This document shows positions 11,520-22,860 of a stretch of DNA of 64,000 nucleotides, piece by piece. Below the pieces are notes generated by a model. The model was not told where the DNA came from and did no database searches. It saw only the letters and a list, made by a program, of their open reading frames with translations. The position numbers and the translations under genes are program-made. Positions within the stretch are counted from its first letter, which is position 1; the number at the start of each line of letters is the position of its first letter. The stretch is taken from contig OY856186.1 in assembly GCA_963693315.1 (NCBI GenBank), positions 72,162,128 through 72,226,127 on the forward strand, written 5' to 3'. The stretch comes from Diogma glabrata. Taxonomy: Eukaryota > Arthropoda > Insecta > Diptera > Cylindrotomidae.

Positions 11520-14088
11520 CAGTGGCGGATTACCATAGAGGCGGAAGAGGCGGCCGCCTCGGGTCCCACATCCACAGGGGCCCCCTCGCTACAAATAGTA
11601 TTGATATTTTATAGGTATTCAAATATCAGATGACTGCGTTCATTCAACCAAAGTTTTTAATCCTAAAGATTTTTTTAATATTATCCCACATGTAAAAGTG
11701 TTAGGTTGTCAATTTGTATTACTTTTTTTCATGTATGTATTTATTTTAATAATTCTAATTTGATAGTTTTATAATTTTTTAATGTACAAATTCGTTTTCC
11801 AATTTGTAAAGTAAAAAAACATTTTGTTTTGAAAAGTTCCACTGTTACGAATGAATATTAATACTAAAACTTTATTTGCAATGGGCTGTTATTATATCAA
11901 TCGCAAAATTATTGATAAAAACAAAATCCAGATAAGTATTTTTTGGATATTTGAAGTATATTTGAGTTTTATGTTTTCATCAATGATTTTGGATTTCTTT
12001 TAAGACCTACAATTTATTGAAAGCATTAAACTGAAAACCTCAATTTTAAGCATATAATTGTACATATTTTAGATTAATTTCATATATAACTAAATAAATG
12101 AAAACTTTTTAACGTGTAGAATTGAAATCTTTTATTGTATGCTTAAAATCCATGTATTTTTTATACAAGAAATGCTAAATTCATCATTTGGCTTAACGTT
12201 TGAAAAGGGTTTCCATATGATATGATTGACATAGTATAGGTGTTTTAGCTATAGTTGTATATTTCGTTTTATCAACGTTGATTGGAAAAAAGATTGTCTA
12301 AAAAATTTGTTTGAAAAATTTGAAAAAACGATTGTTTGAAACTGGACGTATTGATACTCAAATAGCTCGTGAAATTGAAGAACAACAAAAATACTGGCGG
12401 GAAGTTTGAAAAAGAGTTGCAGCTACAGTAAAGCTATTAGCTACTTTGGGTTTAGCATTTCGTGGTCATCGAGAAGATATTGATTCGAACAGAAAAGGAA
12501 ATTTTATGACATGCATTGAGTACCTATCCCAATTTGATGATTTTCTTAAAAATCATTTGGAGAGGTACAGCCATCCAGGAAAAGGTAATGTAAGTTATTT
12601 ATCACATACCACATGCGATGAATTTATAAATTTAATGGGAACTGAAGTAAAAGAACACCTAATTCAAGAAATTCAGGACTCTTTATATTATTCAATTATT
12701 CTTGATTCTACGCCAGACGTGAACCACACTGACCAACTAAGTTTTATATTAAGGTACATTGATAAAGTGGGCGATGCGAGAGAACGATTTTTGGATTTTT
12801 ACAAATTGAAAATCACAATTCAGAATATCTAGCACAACTTATTTTGAAAACTTTAAACAATTTGTCTTTGGATATTAAAAATTGTCGCGGTCAAACATAT
12901 ATGGCCGGAAAATATAATGGTTTACAAGCCAGAATTAAAACTCTAAGTCAAACCGCCATTTTTATTCCTTGTACAAGTCATACGCTTAATTTAATTGGAA
13001 ATTATGCTGCAGATGCCTATTCTACTGCGGTGTATTATTTTAACTTTATCCAAAATGTAACTTTATCCAATATGTATTCTTTTCTTCATCTACTCACAGA
13101 TGGAAATTTTTCCGATCCTAACTCCAAACATATTAAAAAATTAAGTGACACAAGTGACAAGATGGTCTGCAAGAGCTAATGCAGTATCCGCCTTGCGGTT
13201 TAATTACAAAAATATTAAAAGCGTTCTTATCCAAATTAGCGAAAATGAAGACGAAAAACCGATTACTAAAGTTGAGGTTAAAAAGTTAGCTAGCTCTTTC
13301 GAAGAATATGAATTGCCTTATTAACCGTTCTATGGGATATATTATTGCAAAGAATCAATAGTACTAGAAAATCATTTCAAAATAATGAAACGAACTTATT
13401 ACAAGGAGTAAAACTGTTTAATTCTTTGTCACAATTTATAAGGGATGTTCGGAATGATTTTGAGAGCATAGAAAAGCAAGCAAACTTTTTAACAGACAAT
13501 ATTAGCTACAAAGAAGGACGAAAAAGAAAACGCACAATTATGTATGATGAATCATCTGCAAATGATACACAGCTAGTAGGACGAGAATTGTTTATTATAA
13601 ATACTCACAATATGATCTGTGATAGACTTGCCACTGAAATGTCTACCAGAACGTACATATATGAAACTGTTTTAAATAATTTTAAATTATTTTTTGATCA
13701 AAATATATCCAGTGATGAAGTTGACAAGTGTTTTTTAGAATTGTCAAATACATATGCGAGGGATATAGAAGTACAATATTTTAAAGACGAAGTACATCTT
13801 TTTTTAAAATATATAAAAGAAGAGAACATCACTTGTCCATTTAAGATGTACAAGGTAATCATTGATGGTCTGCAATCTTCATTTCCCAATGTGGAAACTA
13901 TTTTAAAAATATTTCTTACATTGCCGATATGCAACGCAAGTGGGGAACGATCTTTCTCCGTTCTGAAGCGGATAAAAAATTATTTAAGAAAAAGTCTTAA
14001 TCAAACTCATTTGCAAAATTTTTGGTAAAATCTTAGGCCCCAAAATTTTGTTCCGCCTCAGGCCCCTTAAAGGCATAATCCGCCACTG
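11520..14088 (+). mobile_element. hAT transposon (ZMYM1-type), 8-bp TSD intact
   Basis: The ends are CAGTGGCGGATTA at 11520 and its inverse TAATCCGCCACTG ending at 14088. They are flanked by perfect 8-bp duplications GATTGTAC at 11512-11519 and 14089-14096, diagnostic of hAT insertion. Subterminal GGCC/GCCTC-rich blocks match at both ends. The interior carries a decayed transposase with a dimerisation domain. The 2569-bp length and lost N-terminal region indicate an internal deletion. Confidence 0.95.
12341..14028 (+). pseudogene. hAT transposase, ZMYM1/THAP12-like, broken
   Basis: The conceptual protein runs TGRIDTQIAREIEEQQKYW, stop (12407-12409), then KRVAATVKLLATLGLAFRG, YSIILDSTPDVNHTDQ (first catalytic Asp), GQTYMAGKYNG, IFIPCTSHTLNL, and a C-terminal NASGERSFSVLKRIKNYLR dimerisation block with the conserved Glu. 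Frameshifts lie near 12805, 13155 and 13315. The segment between GQTY and MAGKYN lacks the usual roughly five residues that carry the second catalytic Asp, so catalysis is lost even apart from the stop. The zinc-finger N-terminus is missing. Confidence 0.88.
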
Positions 14089-14202
14089 GATTGTACACTA
14101 TTTTAATAAATAAATATTTAATCAAAAATAATTTGCTTTGAATTTAGTTTTATTTTATTTTGATGGATGTTATAATGGATTACGAAAAATAGTACATTAT
14201 AT

Positions 14203-14309
14203 AACAAGGTTGAGAAGTAAGCTATTATTGACCGAGAACTTTTAGATCCTGAGGCGCGTAGCGCCGAGGGATATAATGTTCGAGGTCTATATTAGTCTTC
14301 TCAACCGAG
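14203..14309. repeat. Imperfect long hairpin, GC-rich inner stem
   Basis: GGTTGAGAAG at 14203 pairs with CTTCTCAACC ending near 14309. The inner parts pair imperfectly and a GGCGC-GTA-GCGCC stem lies in the middle. GGTTGAGAA recurs near 14570. No coding content. Confidence 0.6.
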
Positions 14310-14321
14310 GTATATATGGAA

Positions 14322-14645
14322 TTTTTTTAACTACTAACACTAATTATCATATTTGCTTTGATTAGATTTTAATATTAGTCATTTTCCATTTCATTTTTTA
14401 AATATCTTAAAATATCAAGTAGCCTTTCACAAGTTTAGTTTCATACAAATAAATCGAAACAAAGGAATGCAATTTTTATTTGTTTAAGTTTTTTTGTTCA
14501 TTTCAATTATAAATAAAAGAAAATTTGTCATTATTAACATAGGTAATTTTTTGTTATTATTATTGACCTAGGTTGAGAAAAATTACTTCTCATTGGGGCA
14601 TTCGACTAAATAAAGGCGATTTCTCAAGTTAGTAGTTAAAAAAAT
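14322..14645. mobile_element. Candidate MITE, about 17-bp TIR
   Basis: TTTTTTTAACTACTAAC (about 14322-14338) and its inverse GTTAGTAGTTAAAAAAA (14628-14644) bound about 320 bp of AT-rich noncoding DNA. The target duplication is not clear because the outer edges are poly-A/T. Confidence 0.45.
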
Positions 14646-14709
14646 AAATTTACTTTAGAAGATGGTGAGAGTGATATATTTCATTAAAAGTAATGAAATT
14701 CTATACAAT

Positions 14710-14788
14710 ATGAGGCACTGAATGTTTCGGGATGCTGAAGCCAAAAAAAGGCTTTGGTTGAAACTAGCCATTGAAATGAACAAAAATG
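14710..14788 (+). pseudogene. Possible Myb/SANT-like exon fragment
   Basis: The frame MFRDAEAKKRLWLKLAIEMN ends at a consensus donor (ATG|GTGAGT at 14788/14789). The Lys/Trp-rich pattern resembles the start of the Myb/SANT-like DNA-binding proteins of PIF/Harbinger or zeste-type genes, but only about 25 residues are visible and no partner exon was found. The downstream open frame to 14907 is intronic in character. Confidence 0.25.
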
Positions 14789-15516
14789 GTGAGTATATGA
14801 TAGAATTTTATATTTTTATGAGTGTTTTTGTTTATATATCGAATAGATCAGGCATAAAACAAAATCTGAGTCACATATATCGTATAATGATTTTCTTCGA
14901 AACTTAACATACATATATAAAAATGTAGACCAATACGTTGTATAATTATAGAAAATTTATGAGAAAATCGATTATGTGGAAATTCGGACGAACACTGAAA
15001 TCTCACATATAGGGTTTTACTATTTCAAAGTATAGTCTAATAATAAAATTTTATTAAATAAAATTACACTTTATTAGATAATTCATTAATTTTTTAATCA
15101 ATTACAATTTTATAATAATACAGATTTTAACTTTATCCTTTGTACGATGACTACTAGTCGGCTAAATAAAAAATATCTGTGAAGGTTTTCATATAGTGAA
15201 AGAAAACATATGATATATCTAAGGCCGTGGTTCTCAAAGCGTGTTCCGCGGAACACTGGTGTACCGTGATGCACTTTCTTACTCTTACAATCAATTCAAT
15301 TAAAAATTGTTTGAAAATAAAAATCAATTCAGTGTAAAATTTACACGTACGTAAAATTTACACGTTTCTCGGCTTTGTATGAATAAAAATATCTTTCGGG
15401 TTAAAATTACTTCTTGAAAACATAAAATATTATTGCAGTTATTAAAATTCTCCTTTTACACATAAATAAATAAAAAATGTATGAAGTTTTTGTTTCACAC
15501 AATATGAACAAATGAT

Positions 15517-15879
15517 TGGATAAGAAACCCGTTTACTTCTTCCGAATTTTCTAGTTTTACTTTAAATGAAGAAGAAAAATTGACGTCGCTTTCTTCAGAT
15601 CGTGGATTAAAATTACAGTTCCATGAAAACACTCCTGAAAATTTTTGGACCTCTGTTAAAGATGAATACCCGAGTATAAGCAAAAAATCCTTGAACATAT
15701 TATTGTTATTTTCCACGACATAACTTTGCGAAGCAGGATTTTCAACTATGATCAATATAAAGACAAACAAACATGAGAGACTAGGGAATTTAGAAGAAAA
15801 AATGCGTGTGGCGTTATCATTTATTCGCCCCGATATTGCTGAGATCTGTAAAGATGGTCAAGCTCATGGATCGCATTAA
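15517..15879 (+). pseudogene. hAT transposase C-terminus, ZBED5/SCAND3-like
   Basis: The + frame reads WIRNPFTSSEFSSFTLNEEE, then NFWTSVKDEYPSISKKSLNI, a stop (15721-15723), LCEAGFSTMINIKTNKHERL, NLEEKMRVALSFIRPDIAEI and HGSH, stop. This is the dimerisation-domain tail of ZBED/SCAND3-type hAT transposases, where the residue at the stop is normally aromatic before LCEAGFS. Only this 3' part, about 120 codons, remains; the DNA-binding and catalytic N-terminal parts are gone. Confidence 0.85.
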
Positions 15880-16059
15880 GTTTGAGATTTTTTTAAAAGT
15901 ATTGTAATTTTAATTGTGCTTTCAATAAACATATTTGCATCAATCGATATCGGTACATATTTTATTTATATACATATTTTTTTCTAAAAGTAGCACTTGG
16001 AAGCAGGGGTTGCCAATCACACGCTGCGACACGATTCCGTTTCCTTTTTGCTTTATAAT

Positions 16060-16543
16060 TACTACGTTTTCATGCAGATCGAAAAAGAATTGAATCCTCA
16101 TCCCGTTTTCAAACTAAAGTGTTTTCATGATTATATTGAAAACGGATTGAAAACGATTTTAAAACTGTGTTGAAAAACTATCAAAATGTCAAAAAGCGTT
16201 TAAAATTGTGTTTCATTAATTGTGTTCAATATTTTATTTTTTTATGCTTGATATTGTATTTTTCTTTTAAATAAAGCTAATGAAATAAACATTTTATAAA
16301 TCAATGTGAAATTAGTTGTTTTGTAATTAAAAACAAACATAAACATTTTGCTGCGCATGACACGATCCAGTTTTCCGTTTTCATGTATTTTCGAATATTT
16401 GGATACCGATACGATCCCAAAAAAAATCGAGATCGTATTTAAAAATAAATAGTATCCAAAACTGTAATTGTTGATGTTTTCATGGTGAATTCAATTCGAA
16501 TTTGGTTTTCAAATCGTTTTGAACTAAGCATGAAAACGTAGTA
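16060..16543. mobile_element. MITE nested in hAT, TIR TACTACGTTTTCATGC
   Basis: A perfect 16-bp inverted repeat, TACTACGTTTTCATGC at 16060-16075 and its inverse at 16528-16543, encloses noncoding DNA with further internal symmetry (AAAACGATTTGAAAAC-like motifs). It lies inside the hAT element, so it inserted later. A TA target duplication is compatible with the edges. Confidence 0.8.
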
Positions 16544-16780
16544 AATAATGGACAGTTTTGGCAAACATTATTCTGTTTTTTATTGCACTTTTGGTTTCAA
16601 AAATGTTAGCCACCCTCGCCCCCTGTTGTAAAGTGTATGCTGTATTGTAGATGTTCCGCCTAAAAATATATCAGAGTTTAGTGTTCCACGACTTCAAAAA
16701 GTTTGAGAACCAAGGATCTAAGGTATAAGATCTATAGATTTATATATCTATGATCTAAATAAGATATTCCAAAATAAAAG

Positions 16781-17036
16781 TTAATAAAATCCCTTGTTTT
16801 ATTTCGCACAGTTTTTATTATTAATGAATTAACTGTTTAATTTAAACGTTCGGTCCGATTTCGATTGTCACATCATCCTCAGATACTTACAAAAAACAGT
16901 GGATCTGTCACAGTTTTTTGCAAGTTCCTGAGATTGATGTGACAATCGAAATCGAATCAATTGTATAAATTAAATAATTAATTTATTAATAATAAAATTA
17001 TAAAAACTATGCGAAATAACAAGGAATTTTATTTAC
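16781..17036. mobile_element. Foldback MITE, about 115-bp arms
   Basis: The left arm (TAAAATCCCTTGTTTTATTT through TTCGATTGTCACATCATCC) is matched inverted by the right arm (GATGTGACAATCGAAATCG through GCGAAATAACAAGGAATTTT). The central spacer is short. No coding capacity. It abuts the 3' side of the Harbinger transposase. Confidence 0.8.
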
Positions 17037-17300
17037 AATTTTTCATGTTTCACCAAGTATCAACGGTAAAATCTATAATTTACATTATATCATGTTGTCT
17101 TGCCAAAGTACGGCTCCAGATCCAATAAAATATTCCTTGAAGCTGTCGCGAATGGTTGTAGCTGTGGTATGTGGTCTACCTGCTGAGTTTGATAGAGAAA
17201 TTAGTTTTTCGTACGGCATTTGGACATTTTCAAAGTTTTCAAATGTAGTTTCCACTGGAGAACTAATCCGTTCATTTCGGAGCATATTATGCAATATACA

Positions 17301-17748
17301 CACTGAAAAAAACATGTCCTATTTCCAATCGGAATGCAATTGTCTCAACCTCACCGTGCGGTCACATATGGCGAATCAAACTACGAAATTGCTTCAACAA
17401 CTCTACAATTATAAATCGATGAAGTTGAGACAATCACACGAAATATTTATGTGAAAATAAAATATAGTTCAATTAATCTCAAATACCTTAACTTTAAAAT
17501 GAAAAATTCATGATATAAGGCCAAAGAAAATTTTTTTCAGGGAAATAGTTATTATCTTTACTCAACTACTGTTATATTGGATATAACACTTTATATTTTA
17601 AATAAACCTCATTCTGTTGTTAGGAAAATGTTATCGTGTTGTTGTTCCAATCACAGTGAAATTGTTTACAAATAATTTTTCTTTGCATGAATAATCAACT
17701 GCCAACTTCGAGATGAGGTTGTCATGAACTTAAGTTTTTTTTTCAGTG
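17301..17748. mobile_element. MITE inside Harbinger transposase, CACTGAAAAAAA ends
   Basis: CACTGAAAAAAA at 17301 and TTTTTTTTCAGTG ending at 17748 are inverted repeats. The flanking sequence shows a 2-bp duplication (CA on the + strand). Removing the element plus one CA copy restores an uninterrupted Ala-Cys-Ile-Leu-His-Asn-Met-Leu-Arg reading in the transposase, so it is an insertion and not an intron of the gene. TTGTCTCAAC and GTTGAGACAA form an inner inverted pair. Confidence 0.85.
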
Positions 17749-18512
17749 CATGCAGCGGTAATAATGTTATCGATTGCATCTAATTTGATTTGGATTGGTG
17801 TAAAAAAAATACGAAAATACGAACACATAATACCAAATACATTCTCTGTTGTTCTTCTTCCTCGTGAATGCCTATAATTGTATATTGCCTTCGTACGATC
17901 TATTAGTGATTGAGTTCTTGGGAACAGTTTCATCATATTTATGTTCAAAGCAAAAGCTTCGTTACCAAGAATAATAATTGCTAAAACAACATCAGTGTAT
18001 GTTAGCGCTGTTGGTTCAGGAATATTAAACTTTCCGCTGTTGATCAATTTACCCATTTTGCTTTTTAAGTAGATACCTGCATCACCTTCTCGACCATACG
18101 AGCCAACATCTATAGCGGTGAATTTTAGGTTTGCATCTACTATAGCCAAAAGCACTACAGAATGGTATTCTTTATAATTAAAGAATGCAGATCCGGCATT
18201 AGGTGGAGTTTTAATTCGAATATGTTTTCCATCAATGGCTCCACAACAGTTGGGATAGTTACATTTAATGAAAAAGTCGTTAATACTTTTTTTAAACGAA
18301 TCGTTGGTCAATACTGGCAGTGCTATATGCAACAAATGTTTTACAATTGCACACAGAGTGTCTTTAACAATACGGCTAACTGTAGTATAATGTGCTCTGA
18401 ATTAAAAAGCCAACGATCTAAACGTTTCCCCTGTAGCCAAATATCTAAAAATAAAAATATTATTGAGTTAAATAAATTATGTAACTAGTAATTAATAAAT
18501 TATTTATTACAG

Positions 18513-19082
18513 TTGAAGGTATTAAAAAAAAGGATCTCCATGAGGGACTATTTCGTTAGAACTATAACAACAAAAACGACTGGATCAGCGGCGACAAGTA
18601 CGTATACAAAAAAGAGGAATCATTGATTAAGTAAAGTTATTAATAAAATTGTTTATTTGAATAAAAAATATTTCAGAACTCAAATCAACATAAATATAAA
18701 TCAAAAAGCTCCTGTCACCGATATCATTTGTCCTCACGATAACGATGATCTGACAAATAATCAAACATCGTCTGATATTTGCGATGAATCGACCACATCA
18801 GCATCAGTATCAATGGAAACACCCCGACAATCAAAAAAACGGTCACAATCATCCACGACCGAATTGCTGGATGAATTTTTGGTAAGAAAACGGATCAAAC
18901 CGTTGGATTTTTTGCCACCCCCACTGCCACAAAAGGACAGCATCCAGAAATTTATGGATTCCCTCGCAGATACAATGAGAACATTTTCGCCACTGGCAAT
19001 GACAAAAATAAAACTCGAAATGTCCAAGCTTGTCGCAACTGAAGAAATAGCGCAAGCCGAAAGAAAAGCAGTATGTTACTAG
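18513..19082 (+). pseudogene. MADF-BESS protein fragment (Harbinger accessory protein)
   Basis: The + strand, opposite to the transposase, encodes the C-terminus of a MADF domain (KKRISMRDYFVRTI), a linker with an acidic Ser/Thr-rich stretch (CPHDNDDLTNNQTSSDI), a basic region and a BESS motif (DSIQKFMDSLADTMRTFSPL...KLEMSKL), ending at TAG 19082. MADF-BESS proteins partner PIF/Harbinger transposases in insects, binding the transposon ends and helping nuclear import. The N-terminal two thirds of the MADF domain is missing. The open part starts at ATG 18657; a stop at about 18627 separates it from the MADF remnant. Confidence 0.75.
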
Positions 19083-19191
19083 TATTCTTCTAGCACTTGT
19101 TACTTTACGCAGAATAAATTTAATAGTTAAGTAATATATAATAAAAGGTTTGTTATATATTTAATATATATTTCGGACCAGACCATCCTTA

Positions 19192-19228
19192 GGAATATTG
19201 CTGAAAATGTTATTTTCAGCAATACTCC
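19192..19228. repeat. Hairpin between opposed MADF copies
   Basis: GGAATATTGCTGAAAAT, a 3-nt loop, then ATTTTCAGCAATACTCC: a 17-bp stem with one mismatch. It sits between the + and - MADF-BESS fragments. Confidence 0.85.
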
Positions 19229-19249
19229 AAAAGATTGTCCGTTTTTTTA

Positions 19250-19510
19250 TTGTCGGGGTGTTTCCATTGATACTGGTGCTGATGTGGTAGATTCATCGCA
19301 AATATCGGATGATATTTGGTTATCTGTCAGATCATCGTCATCGTGAGGACACATGATATCGGTGACAGGAGCCTTTTGATTTACATTTATGTTGCTTTGA
19401 GTTCTGTAATTAACTATAAAAGTTATTCTGCGTAAAGTAACAAGTGCTATACATGGTATAATGTTATTAGAAAACTTACTTAAATAGTCCCTCATGGAGT
19501 TCCATTTTTT
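19250..19510 (-). pseudogene. Second, inverted MADF-BESS fragment
   Basis: The minus strand repeats the 18531-18830 region: MRDYL, then QSNINVNQKAPVTDIMCPHD and SSDICDESTTSAPVSMETPR, stop. It matches the + copy closely (NQKAPVTDI, SSDICDESTTSA, VSMETPRQ identical) but lacks the basic region and BESS motif. GCACTTGTTACTTTACGCAG also occurs in both arms (19095 and 19430 regions), so the inverted duplication extends beyond the coding part. Confidence 0.75.
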
Positions 19511-19993
19511 TTTAAATTAATGAATTAAAATTAATATTTGAAATTAATGAAGAAATGAATTAAATGAAATTTATTATAAAATTAATTATAAAATAAATTA
19601 AAATTTGAATAAATTTTTAAATCAAAATTTTATTACCTTAATGTTACACACAGTTTTAAATGTGGTGTTATTAACGGCTTTCGTATCCAAGTAGTTGGTA
19701 TTTTCTCCAAATCATCCTTTACCAATTCAAGTATATTATTGAATAAATAAGGAGTCAAGCGGAAGTATTGCTGAAATTTCGTATCGTCATCTATCAGATG
19801 TCGAGAAATCAGCAGAATGAGCACCTACGGCATTTCTTTCCTTATACATTTTATGAACTTTTCGTCTTTTGTTTTTTTCTTTAGCGAGTAAAAAAATCAC
19901 AAGACAATCCAAATCGTCTTCAAATTCTACAACTGCTTTGTTATATAAAGCGATTCTACGGTTCGCATCATATATTTCTTCTTCACCATACAT

Positions 19994-20880
19994 TACAAAA
20001 ATGTATTATTTTTTATTTTATATTTCATTCTAATAACATAATATCAATTCATAAATGATTATATCGGGTTATCGTGGAACACAAAGCGTTTACAATAACT
20101 CCCAATATTTTCAGCCTTTATTTGGTAACTTTTAACTCCACATATCATACCCCAGTATTTAGAAAGAGTCAAAATTAATTTTCATAATAATCACTCAACT
20201 TTATTTTAGTTTTCTTTAAATCGCTAATTGACAAATAGTAGCAAATCGCCCACGTTTTTTAATTCAACTTGACTAAATGAAAATATATTTTCTAAATTTT
20301 TCTTTCCTTAATTAAGCTACACAATTTATCTACTCATCAAAAAAAATAACAAAACAGACACAAAAAAAGTGACTCAAACATTTAATTTTTAATCTCTAAT
20401 TTTATTAGATTCTATTTTTTTATTTTATTTAAGAACAATTCTGAATTTGAGTTAACTAAACTTTTCTAACAGAATCAACCAAATAAATCAAGTTTTTTTA
20501 AATATATATTAATTAATATATATTAGACTGGTCGTTAAAAATTAAATTTTCCGAGACGCCCCCTAAAAAAATTCTTTGTGGTCAAAAAACCACAAGGGTT
20601 ATTATTTTCTCCATCCAACCAATTTATTCCACCTTAAAATGATATTTTTTTTCTTCTTTGCACATGTAGGCCGATCTACCAAAACGTGTTTAACACCATG
20701 CGTTGGTAATTTGCATTTTTGTAATTTCTTTTTTAATTCCTTATCACTTAAATTGTTAATATTTTCGTCACTGATTTTCTTAAAGTATTATATATGTTGT
20801 TTTCATAAAACGTTAATAAATTTTCACTGATAATAAAGCTTAGATTTTGGTTTTTAAAAATTTACTGAACACGTGTTAAA
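19994..20880. other. AT-rich stretch upstream of Harbinger, nothing recognised
   Basis: Probably the 5' flank or right end of the Harbinger element; I could not match an inverted end to the 17-kb side. Open frames here (for example near 20576-20830) are low-complexity Phe/Leu runs with no support. Confidence 0.5.
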
Positions 20881-21460
20881 CCGTGCATTCACATACAACA
20901 GAAACAGAAACGGAAATTTTTCAGTTTATGTTTCTGTTTCTAATTTGGTTGACGGTGGTGAATAATAAAACAGAAACCGAATTTTAAGATGACAGCTGTC
21001 ATTTTATATTATATATGCCAAAATTAAAATATATATATTTAACCCAATCCATATATATTTAACCCAATTAAAATTAAAATTATTATATTAATATAAAAAA
21101 ATATTGTAATTCAAGAAACTGTGTATTTTATTTTTCATTCATATAATTAATATATATTTAACAAAACTTGATTTATTTGGTTGATTCTATAATCATTTAT
21201 GAATTAAATCTGTTTGTAACTATCAAGAAAATTCGGTTATTATAAATCTGGTCAACGAGTCTGGAATTAACGAAAGATTGAGTGGTACATGTAACGGCAT
21301 TGATCAATTGATGGATTGTCAATATGTATGTCATTATCAATCAAAAGGTGTACTGAAATCTGTTATGTATCTGATGGGTTGAAATGAAATATGAAATTTA
21401 ACAAATAAAAGGAAAATATAGTGAATAATGGAAAAGAAGAACCGAAACTGGATGTCCATT
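20881..21460. repeat. Dispersed repeat copy and AT-rich DNA
   Basis: Starts with the CCGTGCATTCACATACAACA block shared with 11320, then GAAACAGAAACGG and CAGAAACCGAATTT. From about 21100 on nothing is recognised. Confidence 0.5.
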
Positions 21461-21462
21461 AG

Positions 21463-21690
21463 CAACAATCGCCTGGATCAGAGGCCCAACATTCTCAGTT
21501 TTAAGTAGTATTACGTTGTATACTATTCCTGTGCAACAATCGCCCGGCTCAAAGGCCCTACATTTTTTTCGTTAAGTTGTATTATGCAACAATCGTCCGG
21601 ATCAAGTTGTAACATTTTAATTGATTAATTTTATTACTCCTTGTATTATTCATATGCAACAATAGCTCGGACAAGCGGTACAATTAATTA
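21463..21690 (+). repeat. Four spaced CAACAATCG-type direct repeats
   Basis: CAACAATCGCCTGGATCAGA, CAACAATCGCCCGGCTCAAA, CAACAATCGTCCGGATCAAG and CAACAATAGCTCGGACAAGC occur at about 21463, 21535, 21587 and 21659. Spacing is 52-72 bp and the spacers differ. Confidence 0.75.
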
Positions 21691-21830
21691 TTGTACTTGT
21701 TACTTGGATGTATGCTTTTGTTAGTATGATAGGGTGAATTAAATGAGATGAAGGGTTGGATCCTGGAAAATCACGGGGTGAGTGAAACCCTTATCTAAGA
21801 TTTGTTAAATGTAATAATTGTAGCTATATT

Positions 21831-22241
<411 letters not shown>

Positions 22242-22318
22242 TAATCTCGGTTTCTTCGGCCTTTAGGGTCGTCAGAGTCCCTGTTCTTGTCTCTCTTCAG
22301 AGTCTCTGTTATCGTTGT

Positions 22319-22860
22319 TTATTTCTTTCCGTGAACTAGCAGGTTTTGTACAAATTGTGAGGTTCTCAACAGATTTAATGTGATTCCAGTGCTTTCTTGG
22401 GATAATATCAAGAACTTCGTGTTTTTAAAATTCAACCATGTTTTGATAATAGTAGAGCACCACATAACTCTAGTCTTGGTAGATATATTTGTCGAATGGA
22501 ACAAATCTTGATTTTGACACAACAAATTTTTGTATTTATAGCGTTGTCGTTATCTACGGTTAGAAAATAAACAATAGCGGCATAATCGCATTCATGATGT
22601 GTCACGGAATACTTGTATTTGTGCACATCGCATTGTTGCAGTGGTATTGAGAAACCGTGGAATAGTTATTCTTTCAAAGTCCTTAAATTGGTCATGAAGA
22701 TTGCACCATTTCAATCGCCAACATCCTGACTACTTTTGATACCACATCAATCGTTTCATGCAAATTGTTGATGGTGTAAACTACCCAAGAGGGCCAAAAA
22801 ATTGGCAATGTAAGATTTCAACTTTAAAGATATATGTACCGGTTATGGACGTCAAAGTGT
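22319..22860 (-). pseudogene. BEL/Pao LTR retrotransposon pol fragment
   Basis: Minus-strand frames give, in order, LHCQFFGPLG (the FDPLG block after the RT), HDQFKDFERITIPRFL, then after a frameshift CDYAAIVYFLTVDNDNAINT and IYLPRLELCGALLL (the highly conserved LPRLELCGA block before RNase H), and a diverged W-C-S-T-I-I-K-T-W-L block. This order is specific to BEL/Pao pol. At least two frameshifts are present and no LTRs or integrase were found nearby; the (GT)n tract abuts its 3' side. Confidence 0.75.

Larger units (their letters stand above)
15225..16715 (+). mobile_element. hAT transposon (ZBED5/SCAND3-like), 8-bp TSD intact
   Basis: Inverted ends CCGTGGTTCTCAAA (from 15225) and, inverted, CCTTGGTTCTCAAA (ending 16715) are flanked by a perfect 8-bp duplication ATCTAAGG at 15217-15224 and 16716-16723. 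Subterminal GGAACACT blocks also match. The element holds a 3' transposase fragment and a nested MITE. Confidence 0.95.
17085..19993 (-). pseudogene. PIF/Harbinger transposase (HARBI1-like), spliced, MITE-interrupted
   Basis: DDE_Tnp_4 family nuclease. Exon 1 (19993-19636) reads MYGEEEIYDANRRIALYNK, HKMYKERNAVGAH, a single-base frameshift near 19815, then LIDDDTKFQQYFRLTPYLF and LKLCVTLR at donor AAG|GTAATA. Exon 2 begins at about 18434 after TTTATTTTTAG. Joining restores TLR-YLATG, a hallmark of the family. Catalytic motifs are all present: CCGAIDGKHIRI (Asp 1), AIDVGSYGREGDAG (Asp 2) and GRRTTENVFG (Glu). Lesions: TAA (18402-18404) in place of Gln, the frameshift, and a 448-bp MITE (17301-17748) between IITAAC and ILHNMLR. 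The gene ends DSFKEYF...VLWQDNMI. The 1.2-kb intron holds the MADF-BESS fragments. Confidence 0.9.

Noticed and set aside
13698..13934. Minus-strand ORF within hAT-1
   Set aside because: Antisense shadow of the transposase dimerisation region.
15495..15770. Minus-strand 91-codon ORF
   Set aside because: Antisense of the ZBED-like hAT C-terminus, which is on +.
18761..19055. Minus-strand ORFs opposite the + MADF-BESS fragment
   Set aside because: Shadows of the BESS-coding frame, with no independent motif.
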